64,000 nt of DNA from Mycobacterium noviomagense (GTDB lineage Bacteria > Actinomycetota > Actinomycetes > Mycobacteriales > Mycobacteriaceae). The stretch spans positions 2,108,001-2,172,000 of the forward strand of contig NZ_AP022583.1 in the NCBI RefSeq assembly GCF_010731635.1, given 5' to 3'. The notes below the pieces were generated by a model. It was given only the letters and a program-made list of their open reading frames with translations. It did not search any database and was not told where the DNA came from. Numbering within the stretch: position 1 is the first letter of the stretch; each line of letters starts with the position of its first letter. Made by a program: the position numbers and the translations under genes. Positions 51,456 to 60,165 of the stretch are shown here, piece after piece.

Positions 51456-52820
51456 GTGGCCCCAGCAAGTGATTCGACTAGTTCTCAGGCGAGTACCCAG
51501 CCTGCCGGCAAAAGTATGCAGTCCCGGCGACGTGTCGCCGTGTTGGGCGGCAATCGCATCCCGTTCGCGCGCTCCGACGGCGCGTACGCAGACGCGTCCA
51601 ACCAGGACATGTTCACCGCGGCGCTGAGCGGACTGGTGGAGCGGTTCAACCTGGCCGGCGAACAACTCGGCGCGGTCATCGGCGGCGCGGTGCTCAAGCA
51701 CAGCCGCGACTTCAATCTAATGCGCGAATGTGTACTGGGATCGGCGCTTTCGCCGCATACCCCGGCCTTCGACATGCAGCAGGCCTGCGGCACCGGGCTG
51801 CAGGCGGCGATTGCCGCGGCCGACGGCATCGCCGCCGGCCGCTACGAGGTGGCCGCCGCGGGCGGTGTCGACACCACCTCCGATCCTCCGATCGGCTTGG
51901 GGGACAACCTGCGTCGCACGCTGCTCAAGCTGCGCCGCTCCAAGTCCAACCTGGAGCGGCTTCGGCTGGTGGGCATGCTGCCCGCCACCCTCGGCGTCGA
52001 AATCCCGGTGAACGCCGAACCCCGCACCGGGCTGTCGATGGGCGAGCATCAAGCCATCACCACCAAGCAGATGGGCATCAAGCGGGTCGACCAAGACGAA
52101 CTCGCCGCGGCAAGCCACCGAAACATGGCCGCCGCGTACGACGGCGGCTTCTTCGACGATCTGGTGACCCCGTTTTTGGGTCTTTACCGCGATGACAACC
52201 TGCGCCCGGACGCGTCGTTGGAGAAGCTGGCCAAACTCAAGCCGGTGTTCGGGGTTAAAGCCGGTGACGCGACGATGACTGCGGGCAACTCCACGCCGCT
52301 CACCGACGGCGCGTCAGTCGCGTTGTTGGCCAGTGAGGACTGGGCGGCTCAGCACTCGCTGACACCGCTGGCCTACTTCGTCGATGCCGAAACAGCGGCA
52401 GCGGACTACGTCAGTGGCAACGACGGGCTGCTGATGGCGCCCACCTACGCCATTCCGCGACTGCTGGCGCGCAACGGATTGAGCTTGCAGGACTTCGACT
52501 TCTACGAGTTTCACGAGGCATTCGCATCGGTGGTGCTGGCGCACTTGCAAGCGTTGGAGTCCGAGGAATATTGCAAGCAGCGGCTGGGCCTAGACGCCGC
52601 GCTGGGACCGATTGATCGCTCCAAGCTCAACGTCAACGGCTCGTCTATCGCCGCCGGTCACCCGTTTGCGGCCACCGGTGGGCGCATCCTGGCGCAGACA
52701 GCGAAACTGCTGGCCCACAAGAAGGCTGAGCAAAAAGGTGCCGCCGGCAAGCCGCTGCGCGCGCTGATTTCGATCTGCGCGGCCGGCGGGCAGGGGGTGG
52801 CCGCCATTCTGGAGGCGTGA
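51456..52820 (+). CDS. fadA2: Acetyl-CoA acyltransferase (thiolase) FadA2
   Basis: A 454-residue thiolase, orthologue of Rv0243. Active-site Cys in DMQQACGTGLQA (about residue 110), His in YEFHEAF (about 360), NGSSIAAGHPFAATGGR and the second Cys in SICAAGGQG near the end are all present. It cleaves 3-oxoacyl-CoA to acetyl-CoA and a shortened acyl-CoA. GTG start with GGAG nine nt upstream. With HtdX, FabG4 and FadE5 the locus has an enzyme for most steps of a beta-oxidation cycle. Confidence 0.93.
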   Translation: MAPASDSTSSQASTQPAGKSMQSRRRVAVLGGNRIPFARSDGAYADASNQDMFTAALSGLVERFNLAGEQLGAVIGGAVLKHSRDFNLMRECVLGSALSPHTPAFDMQQACGTGLQAAIAAADGIAAGRYEVAAAGGVDTTSDPPIGLGDNLRRTLLKLRRSKSNLERLRLVGMLPATLGVEIPVNAEPRTGLSMGEHQAITTKQMGIKRVDQDELAAASHRNMAAAYDGGFFDDLVTPFLGLYRDDNLRPDASLEKLAKLKPVFGVKAGDATMTAGNSTPLTDGASVALLASEDWAAQHSLTPLAYFVDAETAAADYVSGNDGLLMAPTYAIPRLLARNGLSLQDFDFYEFHEAFASVVLAHLQALESEEYCKQRLGLDAALGPIDRSKLNVNGSSIAAGHPFAATGGRILAQTAKLLAHKKAEQKGAAGKPLRALISICAAGGQGVAAILEA

Positions 52821-52848
52821 ACCGCCGAACGCTGAATTCCGTTGGGAA

Positions 52849-52874
52849 GTTTAGTAACGCGGGCGTTTGGGTAA
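52849..52874 (+). promoter_or_regulatory. SigF-type promoter for the F6 small RNA
   Basis: GTTT at 52849-52852 and GGGTAA at 52869-52874 are separated by 16 bp, which fits the mycobacterial SigF consensus (GTTT-N15-17-GGGTA). It begins 29 bp after the fadA2 stop, and transcription should start at about 52880. Confidence 0.65.
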
Positions 52875-52879
52875 GCGAA

Positions 52880-53030
52880 ATAACGGATAGCTCCGTGTTG
52901 TCGTCCGACCCCCCGACCCGATGGCAACGCGGGGCATCCCTGAATGGCCCTGATGGACCGTTGAGCCCCGGACACAGGGTCGGTCGGGAATGGCCGCCGC
53001 TGGAGTGAGGGGATCCAGCGGCGGCCTTCT
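52880..53030 (+). ncRNA. Candidate homologue of small RNA F6 (SfdS, ncRv10243)
   Basis: In M. tuberculosis the SigF-dependent small RNA F6 lies between fadA2 and fadE5 in the fadA2 direction. The same gap here has a good SigF promoter and a strong terminator hairpin at 52992-53026, giving a transcript of about 150 nt. M. tuberculosis F6 is about 100 nt with a shorter processed form, so either the 3' end or the length differs. The inside (52900-52985) can fold through CCGACC/GGTCGG pairing. Confidence 0.6.
52992..53026 (+). terminator. Strong hairpin terminator of fadA2/F6
   Basis: GGCCGCCGCTGGA (52992-53004) pairs perfectly with TCCAGCGGCGGCC (53014-53026) around a 9-nt loop and is followed by TTCTGTCATTCT. 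This is a 13-bp stem with a weak T tract, the best terminator in the window. Confidence 0.75.
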
Positions 53031-53088
53031 GTCATTCTCGCCCTCCGGGCGTCCGCAGCGCCGCGGAGTCGGCAGCATATCGACCCAA

Positions 53089-53138
53089 CAGACGCAAGAT
53101 CCCCCGTTTCGGAGTGAAACGGGGGACCTTTGCGTCTG
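53089..53138. terminator. Two-part hairpin between convergent transcripts, AGACGCAA family
   Basis: An outer stem CAGACGCAA/TTGCGTCTG encloses an inner stem CCCCCGTTT/AAACGGGGG with a 7-nt loop. It lies 31 bp beyond the fadE5 stop and works equally on both strands, so it can end fadE5 and back up the F6 terminator. The outer stem recurs at 56504-56560. Confidence 0.65.
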
Positions 53139-53168
53139 GTCGCCGGACAGGGCCCGACGTACGCGCTG

Positions 53169-55004
53169 TCAGAACGCGGCTTCGTCGAGCTCCATCAGGT
53201 CGTTGTCGATCGTCTCGATCACCTGGCGGGTGCTGGTCAACAGCGGCAGGAAGTTCTTCGCGAAGAACGACGCCACTGCGATCTTGCCCTCGTAGAAGGC
53301 CCGATCGGCGTCGCTGGCGCCCGCGTCGAGGGCCTCGACCGCCACGGCAGCCTGACGCTGCAGCAACCAACCGATCAGCAGGTCGCCAACGGCCATCAGG
53401 AACCGCACCGAGCCCAGGCCCACCTTGTAGACGCTGGAGATGTCCTCCTGCGCGGCCATCAGGTAGCCGGTCAGGGTCGCGGCCATGGCCTGCACATCGG
53501 TCAACGCGGTGGCCAACAGCTCACGCTCGGCCTTCAGCCGGCCGTTGCCGTTCTCGTTCTTGACGAACTCCTCGATTTGGCTGGCCACGTGGGCGAGCGC
53601 CACACCCTTGTCGCGGACGATCTTGCGGAAGAAGAAGTCCTGCGCCTGGATGGCCGTGGTGCCCTCGTAGAGCGAGTCGATCTTCGAGTCACGGATGTAC
53701 TGCTCGATCGGGTAGTCCTGCAGGAAGCCCGATCCGCCGAAGGTCTGCAGGCTCTCGGTGAGCTTGGCGTAGGCCTGCTCGGAACCCACTCCCTTGACCA
53801 CCGGCAGCAGCAGGTCGTTGACCTTGACAGCAAGCTCGGCGTTTACACCGTGCACCGCATCGGCCACCGCCTCGTCCTGGAACGTCGCTGCGTAGGTGTA
53901 CAGCGCGCGCAAGCCCTCGGCGTAGGCCTTCTGTGTCATCAGGGACCGGCGTACGTCGGGGTGGTGGGTGATCGTCACCCGCGGCGCGGTCTTGTCGGTC
54001 ATCTGGGTCATGTCCGCGCCCTGGATACGGGACTTGGCGTACTCCAGTGCGTTCAGGTAGCCGGTCGACAGCGTGGCGATTGCCTTGGTGCCCACCATCA
54101 TCCGGGCCTGCTCGATGACCTCGAACATCTGCGCAATCCCGTTGTGCACGTCGCCGACCAGCCAGCCCTTGGCCGGCACGCCGTGCTGGCCGAACGACAG
54201 CTCACAGGTGGCGGAGACTTTCAGGCCCATCTTGTGCTCGACGTTGGTGACGAATACGCCGTTGCGTTCGCCCAGCTCGCCGGTCTCCGGGTCGAAGTGG
54301 AACTTCGGTACGAAGAACAACGACAGGCCCTTGGTGCCGGGCCCAGCGCCCTCGGGGCGGGCCAGCACCAGGTGGAAAATGTTCTCGAAGAGGTCGCCGG
54401 AGTCAGCCGAGGTGATGAACCGCTTGACGCCGTCGATGTGCCAGGAACCGTCGTCCTGCTGGATGGCCTTGGTGCGAGCAGCGCCCACGTCGGAACCGGC
54501 GTCCGGCTCGGTCAGCACCATGGTGGAGCCCCAGCCGCGCTCGGCGGCCAGCACAGCCCACTTCTTCTGCTCTTCGGTACCCAGGTGGTAGAGGATGTTG
54601 GCGAAGCCAGCGCCGCCGCCGTACATCCACACCGCCGGGTTGGCGCCCAGGAGGTGCTCATGCAGCGCCCACACCAGCGCCTTGGGCATCGGAGTGCCGC
54701 CCAGCGCCTCGTCGATACCGACTTTGTCCCAACCAGCCTCGAGCACCGCGTGCACCGAGTCCTTGAATGACTCCGGCAGCGTCACCGAGTGAGTTTCCGG
54801 ATCGAAGACCGGCGGGTTACGGTCGCCCTCCACAAACGACGCCGCAACCGGGCCCTCAGCCAGCCGGCTCATCTCTGCCAACATCTCGCGGGCAGTGTCC
54901 ACGTCCAGGTCGCTGTATGGTCCGTCGCCGAATGCCTTGTCGACACCGAAGACCTCGAACAGGTTGAATTCCTGGTCGCGGACATTGCTCTTGTAGTGGC
55001 TCAC
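53169..55004 (-). CDS. fadE5: Acyl-CoA dehydrogenase FadE5
   Basis: A 611-residue acyl-CoA dehydrogenase, identical in length to Rv0244c. GTG 55004 has GAGGAAG upstream. The FAD-binding blocks [14 protein letters not shown] and [10 protein letters not shown] are in the middle, with the catalytic Glu region [20 protein letters not shown] (about 445) and an extra C-terminal domain typical of this long subclass. It oxidises acyl-CoA to trans-2-enoyl-CoA, passing electrons to ETF. Convergent with fadA2; two operator-like elements precede it. Confidence 0.93.
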   Translation of the reverse strand: MSHYKSNVRDQEFNLFEVFGVDKAFGDGPYSDLDVDTAREMLAEMSRLAEGPVAASFVEGDRNPPVFDPETHSVTLPESFKDSVHAVLEAGWDKVGIDEALGGTPMPKALVWALHEHLLGANPAVWMYGGGAGFANILYHLGTEEQKKWAVLAAERGWGSTMVLTEPDAGSDVGAARTKAIQQDDGSWHIDGVKRFITSADSGDLFENIFHLVLARPEGAGPGTKGLSLFFVPKFHFDPETGELGERNGVFVTNVEHKMGLKVSATCELSFGQHGVPAKGWLVGDVHNGIAQMFEVIEQARMMVGTKAIATLSTGYLNALEYAKSRIQGADMTQMTDKTAPRVTITHHPDVRRSLMTQKAYAEGLRALYTYAATFQDEAVADAVHGVNAELAVKVNDLLLPVVKGVGSEQAYAKLTESLQTFGGSGFLQDYPIEQYIRDSKIDSLYEGTTAIQAQDFFFRKIVRDKGVALAHVASQIEEFVKNENGNGRLKAERELLATALTDVQAMAATLTGYLMAAQEDISSVYKVGLGSVRFLMAVGDLLIGWLLQRQAAVAVEALDAGASDADRAFYEGKIAVASFFAKNFLPLLTSTRQVIETIDNDLMELDEAAF

Positions 55005-55054
55005 GTGCTTCCTCCTCGATGAGAACGCCACCAATGGTTGGGTACTAGGGCTAA

Positions 55055-55070
55055 GTTACCCACCAGTAAC
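55055..55070 (-). promoter_or_regulatory. TTAC-N6-GTAA operator candidate 1 before fadE5
   Basis: Reverse strand GTTACTGGTGGGTAAC, with perfect GTTAC/GTAAC arms and a 6-bp spacer, 51 bp upstream of the fadE5 start. Confidence 0.5.
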
Positions 55071-55079
55071 AGACCAAAC

Positions 55080-55095
55080 TTAACGCGTCAGTAAC
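55080..55095 (-). promoter_or_regulatory. TTAC-N6-GTAA operator candidate 2 before fadE5
   Basis: Reverse strand GTTACTGACGCGTTAA, same spacing as the element at 55055 and 25 bp from it. It shares GTTACTG at the same position, so the two look like a tandem pair for one regulator. Confidence 0.45.
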
Positions 55096-55205
55096 TTCAA
55101 AGCAAGCGAGTGTGAGCTAAATAGCACTGCCTAACTAACCAACCGGTTGGGTTCCGGGTGATCTAGACCCTGGCAGACCGGCTGACCTGCAGTAATGATG
55201 TATCA

Positions 55206-56210
55206 ATGGCCACTGTGTTGAGCACCACAGCCCTGCCGACGGTCGACCTCCGCGACGAACCCGGCGTGTTGCGCAAGCGGCTGCGCGATGCCGTTCACGA
55301 CCTCGGTTTCTGCTATCTGATCGGGCACGGCGTGGCGCAGTCGCTGGCCGACGAGGTGCTCGACGTGGCGCGGTCGTTCTTTGCCCTGCCCCAGGCCGAC
55401 AAAGACGCGATCGCGATGGTCAATAGCCCGCACTTCCGCGGCTACACGCGGCTAGGCGGGGAGTTGACCCTCGGTGCGGTGGACTGGCGCGAGCAGATCG
55501 ACATCGGACCCGAGCGTGCGCCGGTCGGCGGGCCCGGTAAGCCCGAGTACCTGTGGCAGCAGGGGCCCAACCAGTGGCCGGCGAGGCTGCCGCAGTTGCG
55601 CGCCGTGATGGCCGAGTGGGATGGCGCACTGTCGGCGGTGGCTCGCAGCCTGTTGCGGCACTTGGCCATCGCCCTGGGCAGCCCGCCAGATGTGTTCGAC
55701 GCGGCGTTCGCCAAAACACCGGCGACCCTGATCAAAATCGTCCGCTATCCGGCGCGTGCCGCTACCTCCCAAGGCGTGGGAGCCCACCGCGACGCCGGCG
55801 TGCTCACGTTGCTGTTAGCCGAACCGGGCAGCCGGGGCCTACAGGTGCGCCGCCCGCGCAGCGAGCACGACGAGGACGGCTGGATCGACGTTCCCGCTGT
55901 CGACGGGGCCTTCATCGTCAATATCGGTGAGCTGCTCGAGGTCGCCACCGGGGGCTACCTGCGGGCCACCGAGCATCGGGTGATCCAGCGTCAGCCGTCA
56001 CGCGAGCGAATCTCCGTGCCGTACTTCTTCAATCCCCGGCTGGACGCGCAGATCCCGGTGTTGCAGCTCCCGCCGAAACTCGCGGCGCAGGCCCGGTTGC
56101 GAGTGGACCCGGCGGATCCCATCTTCTCCGTCTATGGCCGCAACGCATGGAAGAGCAGACTGCGGGCACACCCCGACGTCGCAGCCGCGCACGGCTATCC
56201 GCGCGATTGA
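55206..56210 (+). CDS. 2-oxoglutarate/Fe(II) oxygenase, isopenicillin N synthase family
   Basis: A 334-residue non-haem iron oxygenase. The N-terminal DIOX domain (residues 5-125, with GFCYLIGHGV) precedes the jelly roll; the iron ligands are His and Asp in GAHRDAGVLTLLL (about 195) and His in ATEHRVIQ (about 262), and RERIS is the RxS motif that binds 2-oxoglutarate. It couples decarboxylation of 2-oxoglutarate to oxidation of an unknown substrate. It diverges from fadE5. It is not part of the M. tuberculosis order as I know it, where Rv0245 and Rv0246 occupy this place. Confidence 0.85.
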   Translation: MATVLSTTALPTVDLRDEPGVLRKRLRDAVHDLGFCYLIGHGVAQSLADEVLDVARSFFALPQADKDAIAMVNSPHFRGYTRLGGELTLGAVDWREQIDIGPERAPVGGPGKPEYLWQQGPNQWPARLPQLRAVMAEWDGALSAVARSLLRHLAIALGSPPDVFDAAFAKTPATLIKIVRYPARAATSQGVGAHRDAGVLTLLLAEPGSRGLQVRRPRSEHDEDGWIDVPAVDGAFIVNIGELLEVATGGYLRATEHRVIQRQPSRERISVPYFFNPRLDAQIPVLQLPPKLAAQARLRVDPADPIFSVYGRNAWKSRLRAHPDVAAAHGYPRD

Positions 56211-56264
56211 TCGATTGATTCTGGCGCGACGATCGGTACGGTTACGCCGCGTAGAGACGAGCCG

Positions 56265-56426
56265 TTACGGCCGTTGGCTGAGCTCCTCGCGGTAGCCCTG
56301 GATGCGCTGCTCGATCTCGGCGGCGTCGTCGTGGCGGCCCTCTTTGTGCGCGAGATCGGCGCGAACCGACAACTCCCGGATCGCGGTGCGAATGTCGTTG
56401 ATGCTGGCAGGTTCACGTATGGCCAT
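56265..56426 (-). CDS. Small coiled-coil-like protein
   Basis: A 53-residue protein read from ATG 56426, with GGAAAGG eight nt upstream and a TAA stop at 56265. The sequence starts MAIREPASINDIRTAIRELS and continues with a charged helix (AAEIEQRIQGYREEL) whose heptads suggest a coiled coil. It is short enough to be missed by length filters. It is convergent with the oxygenase gene, 54 nt apart. Function unknown. Confidence 0.65.
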   Translation of the reverse strand: MAIREPASINDIRTAIRELSVRADLAHKEGRHDDAAEIEQRIQGYREELSQRP

Positions 56427-56503
56427 CGAAGCTGCCTTTCCGGTCGTTCCGTTGGGCTGCCCTACGGCATACCCGGATCAACCGAGCACTAAAGCTCTGG
56501 GAT

Positions 56504-56560
56504 GAGCAGACGCAAAAGCACCCGTATTCGGCACGAAATAGGGTGCTTTTGCGTCTGCTC
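56504..56560. terminator. Large perfect hairpin downstream of sdhB, AGACGCAA family
   Basis: GAGCAGACGCAAAAGCACCC (56504-56523) pairs perfectly over 20 bp with 56541-56560, with a 17-nt loop. A stretch of four A/T pairs inside gives a T tract on both strands. It lies 12 bp beyond the sdhB stop. The CAGACGCAA/TTGCGTCTG arms are shared with 53089-53138. Confidence 0.7.
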
Positions 56561-56572
56561 GGCGAGCGGCGC

Positions 56573-57319
56573 CTAGCGCCGGAACAGCTTGTTGCCCAGC
56601 CACACCACCGGATCGTATTTGCGATCGACCACGCGCTCTTTCATCGGGATCAGCGCATTGTCGGTGATCTTGATGCTCTCCGGGCAGACCTCGGTGCAGC
56701 ACTTGGTGATGTTGCAGTAGCCCAGGCCATGGTCCTCCTGCGCTTGGCTGCGCCGGTCAAGCGTGTCCAGGGGATGCATTTCCAGCTCGGCGATTCGCAT
56801 CAGGTAGCGCGGACCGGCGAATGCCTTTTTGTTCTCCTCGTGGTCGCGGATCACATGGCAGACGTTTTGGCACAGGAAGCATTCGATGCACTTACGGAAT
56901 TCCTGCGAGCGCTGGACGTCGACTTGCGCCATCCGGTATTCGCCGGGCTGCAATTCCTTGGGCGGAGTGAAAGACGGGATCTCCCGGGCTTTTTCGTAGT
57001 TAAACGACACGTCGGTGACCAGGTCGCGAATCACCGGGAACGTCCGCAGCGGCGTGACGGTGACGACTTCGTCTTCGGCGAACGTCGACATCCGCGTCAT
57101 GCACATCAGCCGCGGCTTGCCGTTGATCTCGGCCGAACACGAACCGCACTTGCCCGCCTTGCAGTTCCACCGCACTGCCAGATCCGGTGTCTGGGTCTGC
57201 TGCAGACGATGAATGACGTCGAGCACCACCTCGCCCTCGTTGACCTCGACGGTGAAGTCCTGCAGTGCGCCATTGGTGTCGTCGCCGCGCCAGACGCGCA
57301 TGCTCGCGTTGTACGTCAT
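56573..57319 (-). CDS. sdhB: Succinate dehydrogenase 1 iron-sulphur subunit
   Basis: A 248-residue subunit, equal to Rv0247c in length. The plant-type [2Fe-2S] ligands are in CKAGKCGSCS (about residue 53) with the last in CMTR; the second domain has CIECFLCQNVCHV and CCTEVCPESIK for the [4Fe-4S] and [3Fe-4S] clusters. It carries electrons from FAD to the membrane subunit. The start overlaps the sdhA stop (TAATG). Confidence 0.93.
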   Translation of the reverse strand: MTYNASMRVWRGDDTNGALQDFTVEVNEGEVVLDVIHRLQQTQTPDLAVRWNCKAGKCGSCSAEINGKPRLMCMTRMSTFAEDEVVTVTPLRTFPVIRDLVTDVSFNYEKAREIPSFTPPKELQPGEYRMAQVDVQRSQEFRKCIECFLCQNVCHVIRDHEENKKAFAGPRYLMRIAELEMHPLDTLDRRSQAQEDHGLGYCNITKCCTEVCPESIKITDNALIPMKERVVDRKYDPVVWLGNKLFRR

Positions 57320-59235
57320 TAGCCTCTCCGTCCTGGATGCTCGGCCAGCTCTTCGTCGGTGTAGTACTTCTCCAGTTCGGAGATCTCGAAGAGCTCCAGC
57401 AAATCTGGCCGCATCGGAACCTGTTCTTCGCGGCTGATGTCGATGTGCGGCAGGCTCCCCTCGCCACCTTGCGCGCGGCACACCAGCAGCACTTTGCGCC
57501 ACTTGGAATCCATGGCGGGATGGTCGTCGCGGGTGTGCCCGCCGCGGCTTTCCGTGCGTTCCAGCGCGGCTTTGGCCACGCATTCGCTGACCAGCAGCAT
57601 GTTGCGCAGGTCGATGGCCAGATGCCAGGCCGGGTTGTACTGCCGGTGTCCCTCGACCTGCAGGTTGGCGAACCGGGCTCGCAGCTCCTCTAACCGGTTC
57701 ACCGCCTGGGTGATCTCGTCGGCTTTGCGGATGATGCCGACCAACTCGTTCATCGTGTCCTGCAGATCGATCTGCAGTTTGTACGGATTCTCCGCCGGCG
57801 AGCCGTCTTTGGGTCCGTCAAACGGTGACAGCGCAAGCTTGGCGGCTGCCTCGACGGCCTCCCCGGCGATCGCCGGTCGGCTCTTTAGCGCCCGGATATA
57901 GTCGGCGGCGCCCAGCCCGGCGCGCCGGCCGAACACCAGCAGGTCCGACAGCGAGTTACCGCCCAACCGGTTGGAGCCGTGCATACCGCCGGAGCACTCC
58001 CCGGCGGCGAACAGCCCGGGAACGGTGGCCGCTCCGGTGTCCGGGTCAACCTCGACGCCGCCCATCACGTAGTGACAGGTCGGGCCAACTTCCATTGGTT
58101 CCTTGGTGATGTCGACCCCGGCCAGCTCCATGAACTGGTGATACATCGACGGCAGCCGCCGCTTGATCTCCGCGGGTGTCAGCCGTGACGCGATGTCGAG
58201 GTAGACCCCGCCGTGGGGGGTGCCGCGGCCGGCCTTGACTTCGGAGTTGATGGCGCGAGCGACCTCGTCACGGGGCAGCAGGTCGGGGGTGCGCCGGGCC
58301 GAGTCGTTGTCCTTGAGCCACTGGTCGGCCTCCTGCTCGGTCTCGGCGTACTGGCCCTTGAACACCGGCGGAATGTAGTCGAACATGAACCGCTTACCGT
58401 CGGAGTTCTTCAGCACGCCGCCGTCACCGCGCACACCTTCGGTGACCAGGATCCCCTTGACGCTGGGCGGCCACACCATGCCGGTCGGGTGGAACTGGAC
58501 GAACTCCATGTTGATCAGCGACGCGCCGGCCCGCAGCGCCAGGGCGTGCCCGTCGCCGGTGTACTCCCAGGAGTTCGACGTCACCTTGAACGACTTGCCG
58601 ATGCCGCCGGTGGCCAGCACCACCGCCGGCGCCTCGAACAACAGGAACCGGCCGGTCTCGCGCCAGTATCCGAAGGCTCCGGCGATTTGGTCGCCGTCTT
58701 TGAGCAGCTCGGTAATGGTGCACTCGGCGAATACTTTGATCCGCGCCTCATAGTCGCCCAGTTCGGCGTGGTCCTCCTGTTGCAGTGACACGATCTTCTG
58801 CTGGAGCGTGCGGATCAGCTCCAACCCGGTGCGGTCACCGACGTGGGCCAGCCGCGCATAGGTGTGCCCGCCGAAGTTGCGTTGGCTGATGCGGCCATCT
58901 TTGGTGCGGTCGAACAGCGCGCCGTACGTCTCCAGCTCCCAGATACGGTCTGGCGCCTCCTTGGCGTGCAATTCGGCCATCCGCCAGTTGTTCAGGAACT
59001 TGCCGCCCCGCATGGTGTCGCCGAAGTGCGTCTTCCAATTGTCTTTCGGGTTGGCGTTACCCATCGCCGCCGCGGCGCCGCCCTCGGCCATCACCGTGTG
59101 CGCCTTACCGAACAACGACTTACACACCACCGCGACCTTCAGATCGCGTTCCCGCGCCTCGATCACCGCGCGCAACCCCGCGCCGCCGGCACCGATCACG
59201 ACCACGTCGTAGGAGTGCCGTTCGACCTCAACCAT
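57319..59235 (-). CDS. sdhA: Succinate dehydrogenase 1 flavoprotein subunit
   Basis: A 638-residue flavoprotein, orthologue of Rv0248c. It has the FAD fold VVVIGAGGAGLRAVI, the histidine for covalent FAD in GKAHTVMAEGG (about residue 45), the substrate region FVQFHPTGM and HYVMGGVEVD, and the SGGMHGSNRLGGNSLSDLLV block. It oxidises succinate to fumarate. Middle gene of the sdhC-sdhA-sdhB operon. Confidence 0.94.
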   Translation of the reverse strand: MVEVERHSYDVVVIGAGGAGLRAVIEARERDLKVAVVCKSLFGKAHTVMAEGGAAAAMGNANPKDNWKTHFGDTMRGGKFLNNWRMAELHAKEAPDRIWELETYGALFDRTKDGRISQRNFGGHTYARLAHVGDRTGLELIRTLQQKIVSLQQEDHAELGDYEARIKVFAECTITELLKDGDQIAGAFGYWRETGRFLLFEAPAVVLATGGIGKSFKVTSNSWEYTGDGHALALRAGASLINMEFVQFHPTGMVWPPSVKGILVTEGVRGDGGVLKNSDGKRFMFDYIPPVFKGQYAETEQEADQWLKDNDSARRTPDLLPRDEVARAINSEVKAGRGTPHGGVYLDIASRLTPAEIKRRLPSMYHQFMELAGVDITKEPMEVGPTCHYVMGGVEVDPDTGAATVPGLFAAGECSGGMHGSNRLGGNSLSDLLVFGRRAGLGAADYIRALKSRPAIAGEAVEAAAKLALSPFDGPKDGSPAENPYKLQIDLQDTMNELVGIIRKADEITQAVNRLEELRARFANLQVEGHRQYNPAWHLAIDLRNMLLVSECVAKAALERTESRGGHTRDDHPAMDSKWRKVLLVCRAQGGEGSLPHIDISREEQVPMRPDLLELFEISELEKYYTDEELAEHPGRRG

Positions 59236-59269
59236 GAAACCTCGCTAAACTAATCGGCGATACTGCTTG

Positions 59270-60091
59270 TCAGCCAATGAATCTCAAGTCGGAGATGGCT
59301 CCGCTGGACACCAGCATGATGTAGAAGTCGGTGAGCGCGAGCGTGCCCAGCGTGATCCACGCAAACTGCATGTGCCGCGTGTTCAACTTGCTGATCTGGG
59401 TCCACATCCAGTAGCGGACCGGGTGCCTGGAGAAGTGCTTGAGCCGCCCGCCGGTGGCGTGTCGGCACGAATGACAGCCCAACGTGTAGGCCCACAACAG
59501 CAGCACGTTGATCAGCAAAATCACGTTGCCCAAACCGAATCCGAAACCGGACGGGGAGTGGAACGCCACGATTGCGTCATAGGTATTGAGTGCCGCAAGC
59601 AAGAACGCAACATAGAAGAAGTACCGGTGGCTGTTCTGGATGATCAGCGGAAGCCGGGTCTCACCGCTGTAGTGCGCGCGCGGCTCGGGAATCGCACAGC
59701 TGGTCGGCGATTGCCACACGGCGCGGTAATAGGCCTTGCGGTAGTAGTAACAGGTGATCCGGAAGGCGAGCAGGAACGGTAATATGAACGCCCCCAACGG
59801 AAGCCACCATGGGAAGTGGCCGAACCAGACGCCGAGATGGCTGGATCCGGGCACACAGGACGCACTGATGCAGGGTGAATAGAACGGCGTCAGATAGTGG
59901 TACTGCTCGACCCAGTAGCTGCTGCCCCAAAACGCGCGTACGGTCGCGTAGGCGATGAATGCCGCCAGACCGAGGTCGGTCACCAGCGGTGGCAACCACC
60001 AGCGGTCGGTGCGTAAGGTGCGCTGATCTAGCTGTGCCCGGGCAGGTGAGAAGACGCCGGTCGCAGGACGGTTCGCCGTAGGTGCGCTCAT
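59270..60091 (-). CDS. sdhC: Succinate dehydrogenase 1 membrane subunit
   Basis: A 273-residue membrane protein from ATG 60091, equal to Rv0249c. It has about five membrane helices. The cysteine/histidine pairs in ISASCVPGSSH (about 80) and LGCHSCRHATGG (about 225) fit the membrane-embedded Rieske-type cluster reported for mycobacterial Sdh1. It passes electrons to menaquinone. First gene of the operon; the Rv0250c orthologue ends 74 nt before it. Confidence 0.9.
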   Translation of the reverse strand: MSAPTANRPATGVFSPARAQLDQRTLRTDRWWLPPLVTDLGLAAFIAYATVRAFWGSSYWVEQYHYLTPFYSPCISASCVPGSSHLGVWFGHFPWWLPLGAFILPFLLAFRITCYYYRKAYYRAVWQSPTSCAIPEPRAHYSGETRLPLIIQNSHRYFFYVAFLLAALNTYDAIVAFHSPSGFGFGLGNVILLINVLLLWAYTLGCHSCRHATGGRLKHFSRHPVRYWMWTQISKLNTRHMQFAWITLGTLALTDFYIMLVSSGAISDLRFIG

Positions 60092-60165
60092 CTGGTGTGA
60101 TCCTCTTCTGGTTGCCTCGTCGGAGCGTACTGAAGAAGAGCGCACCCGCTATCGCGGGGGGTGTG

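Noticed and set aside
55139..55150. CCAACCGGTTGG palindrome upstream of the oxygenase gene as a KstR box
   Set aside because: It has the AACNNGTT core but lacks both flanking T and A of the KstR consensus; it may be an operator of another repressor, but nothing identifies it.
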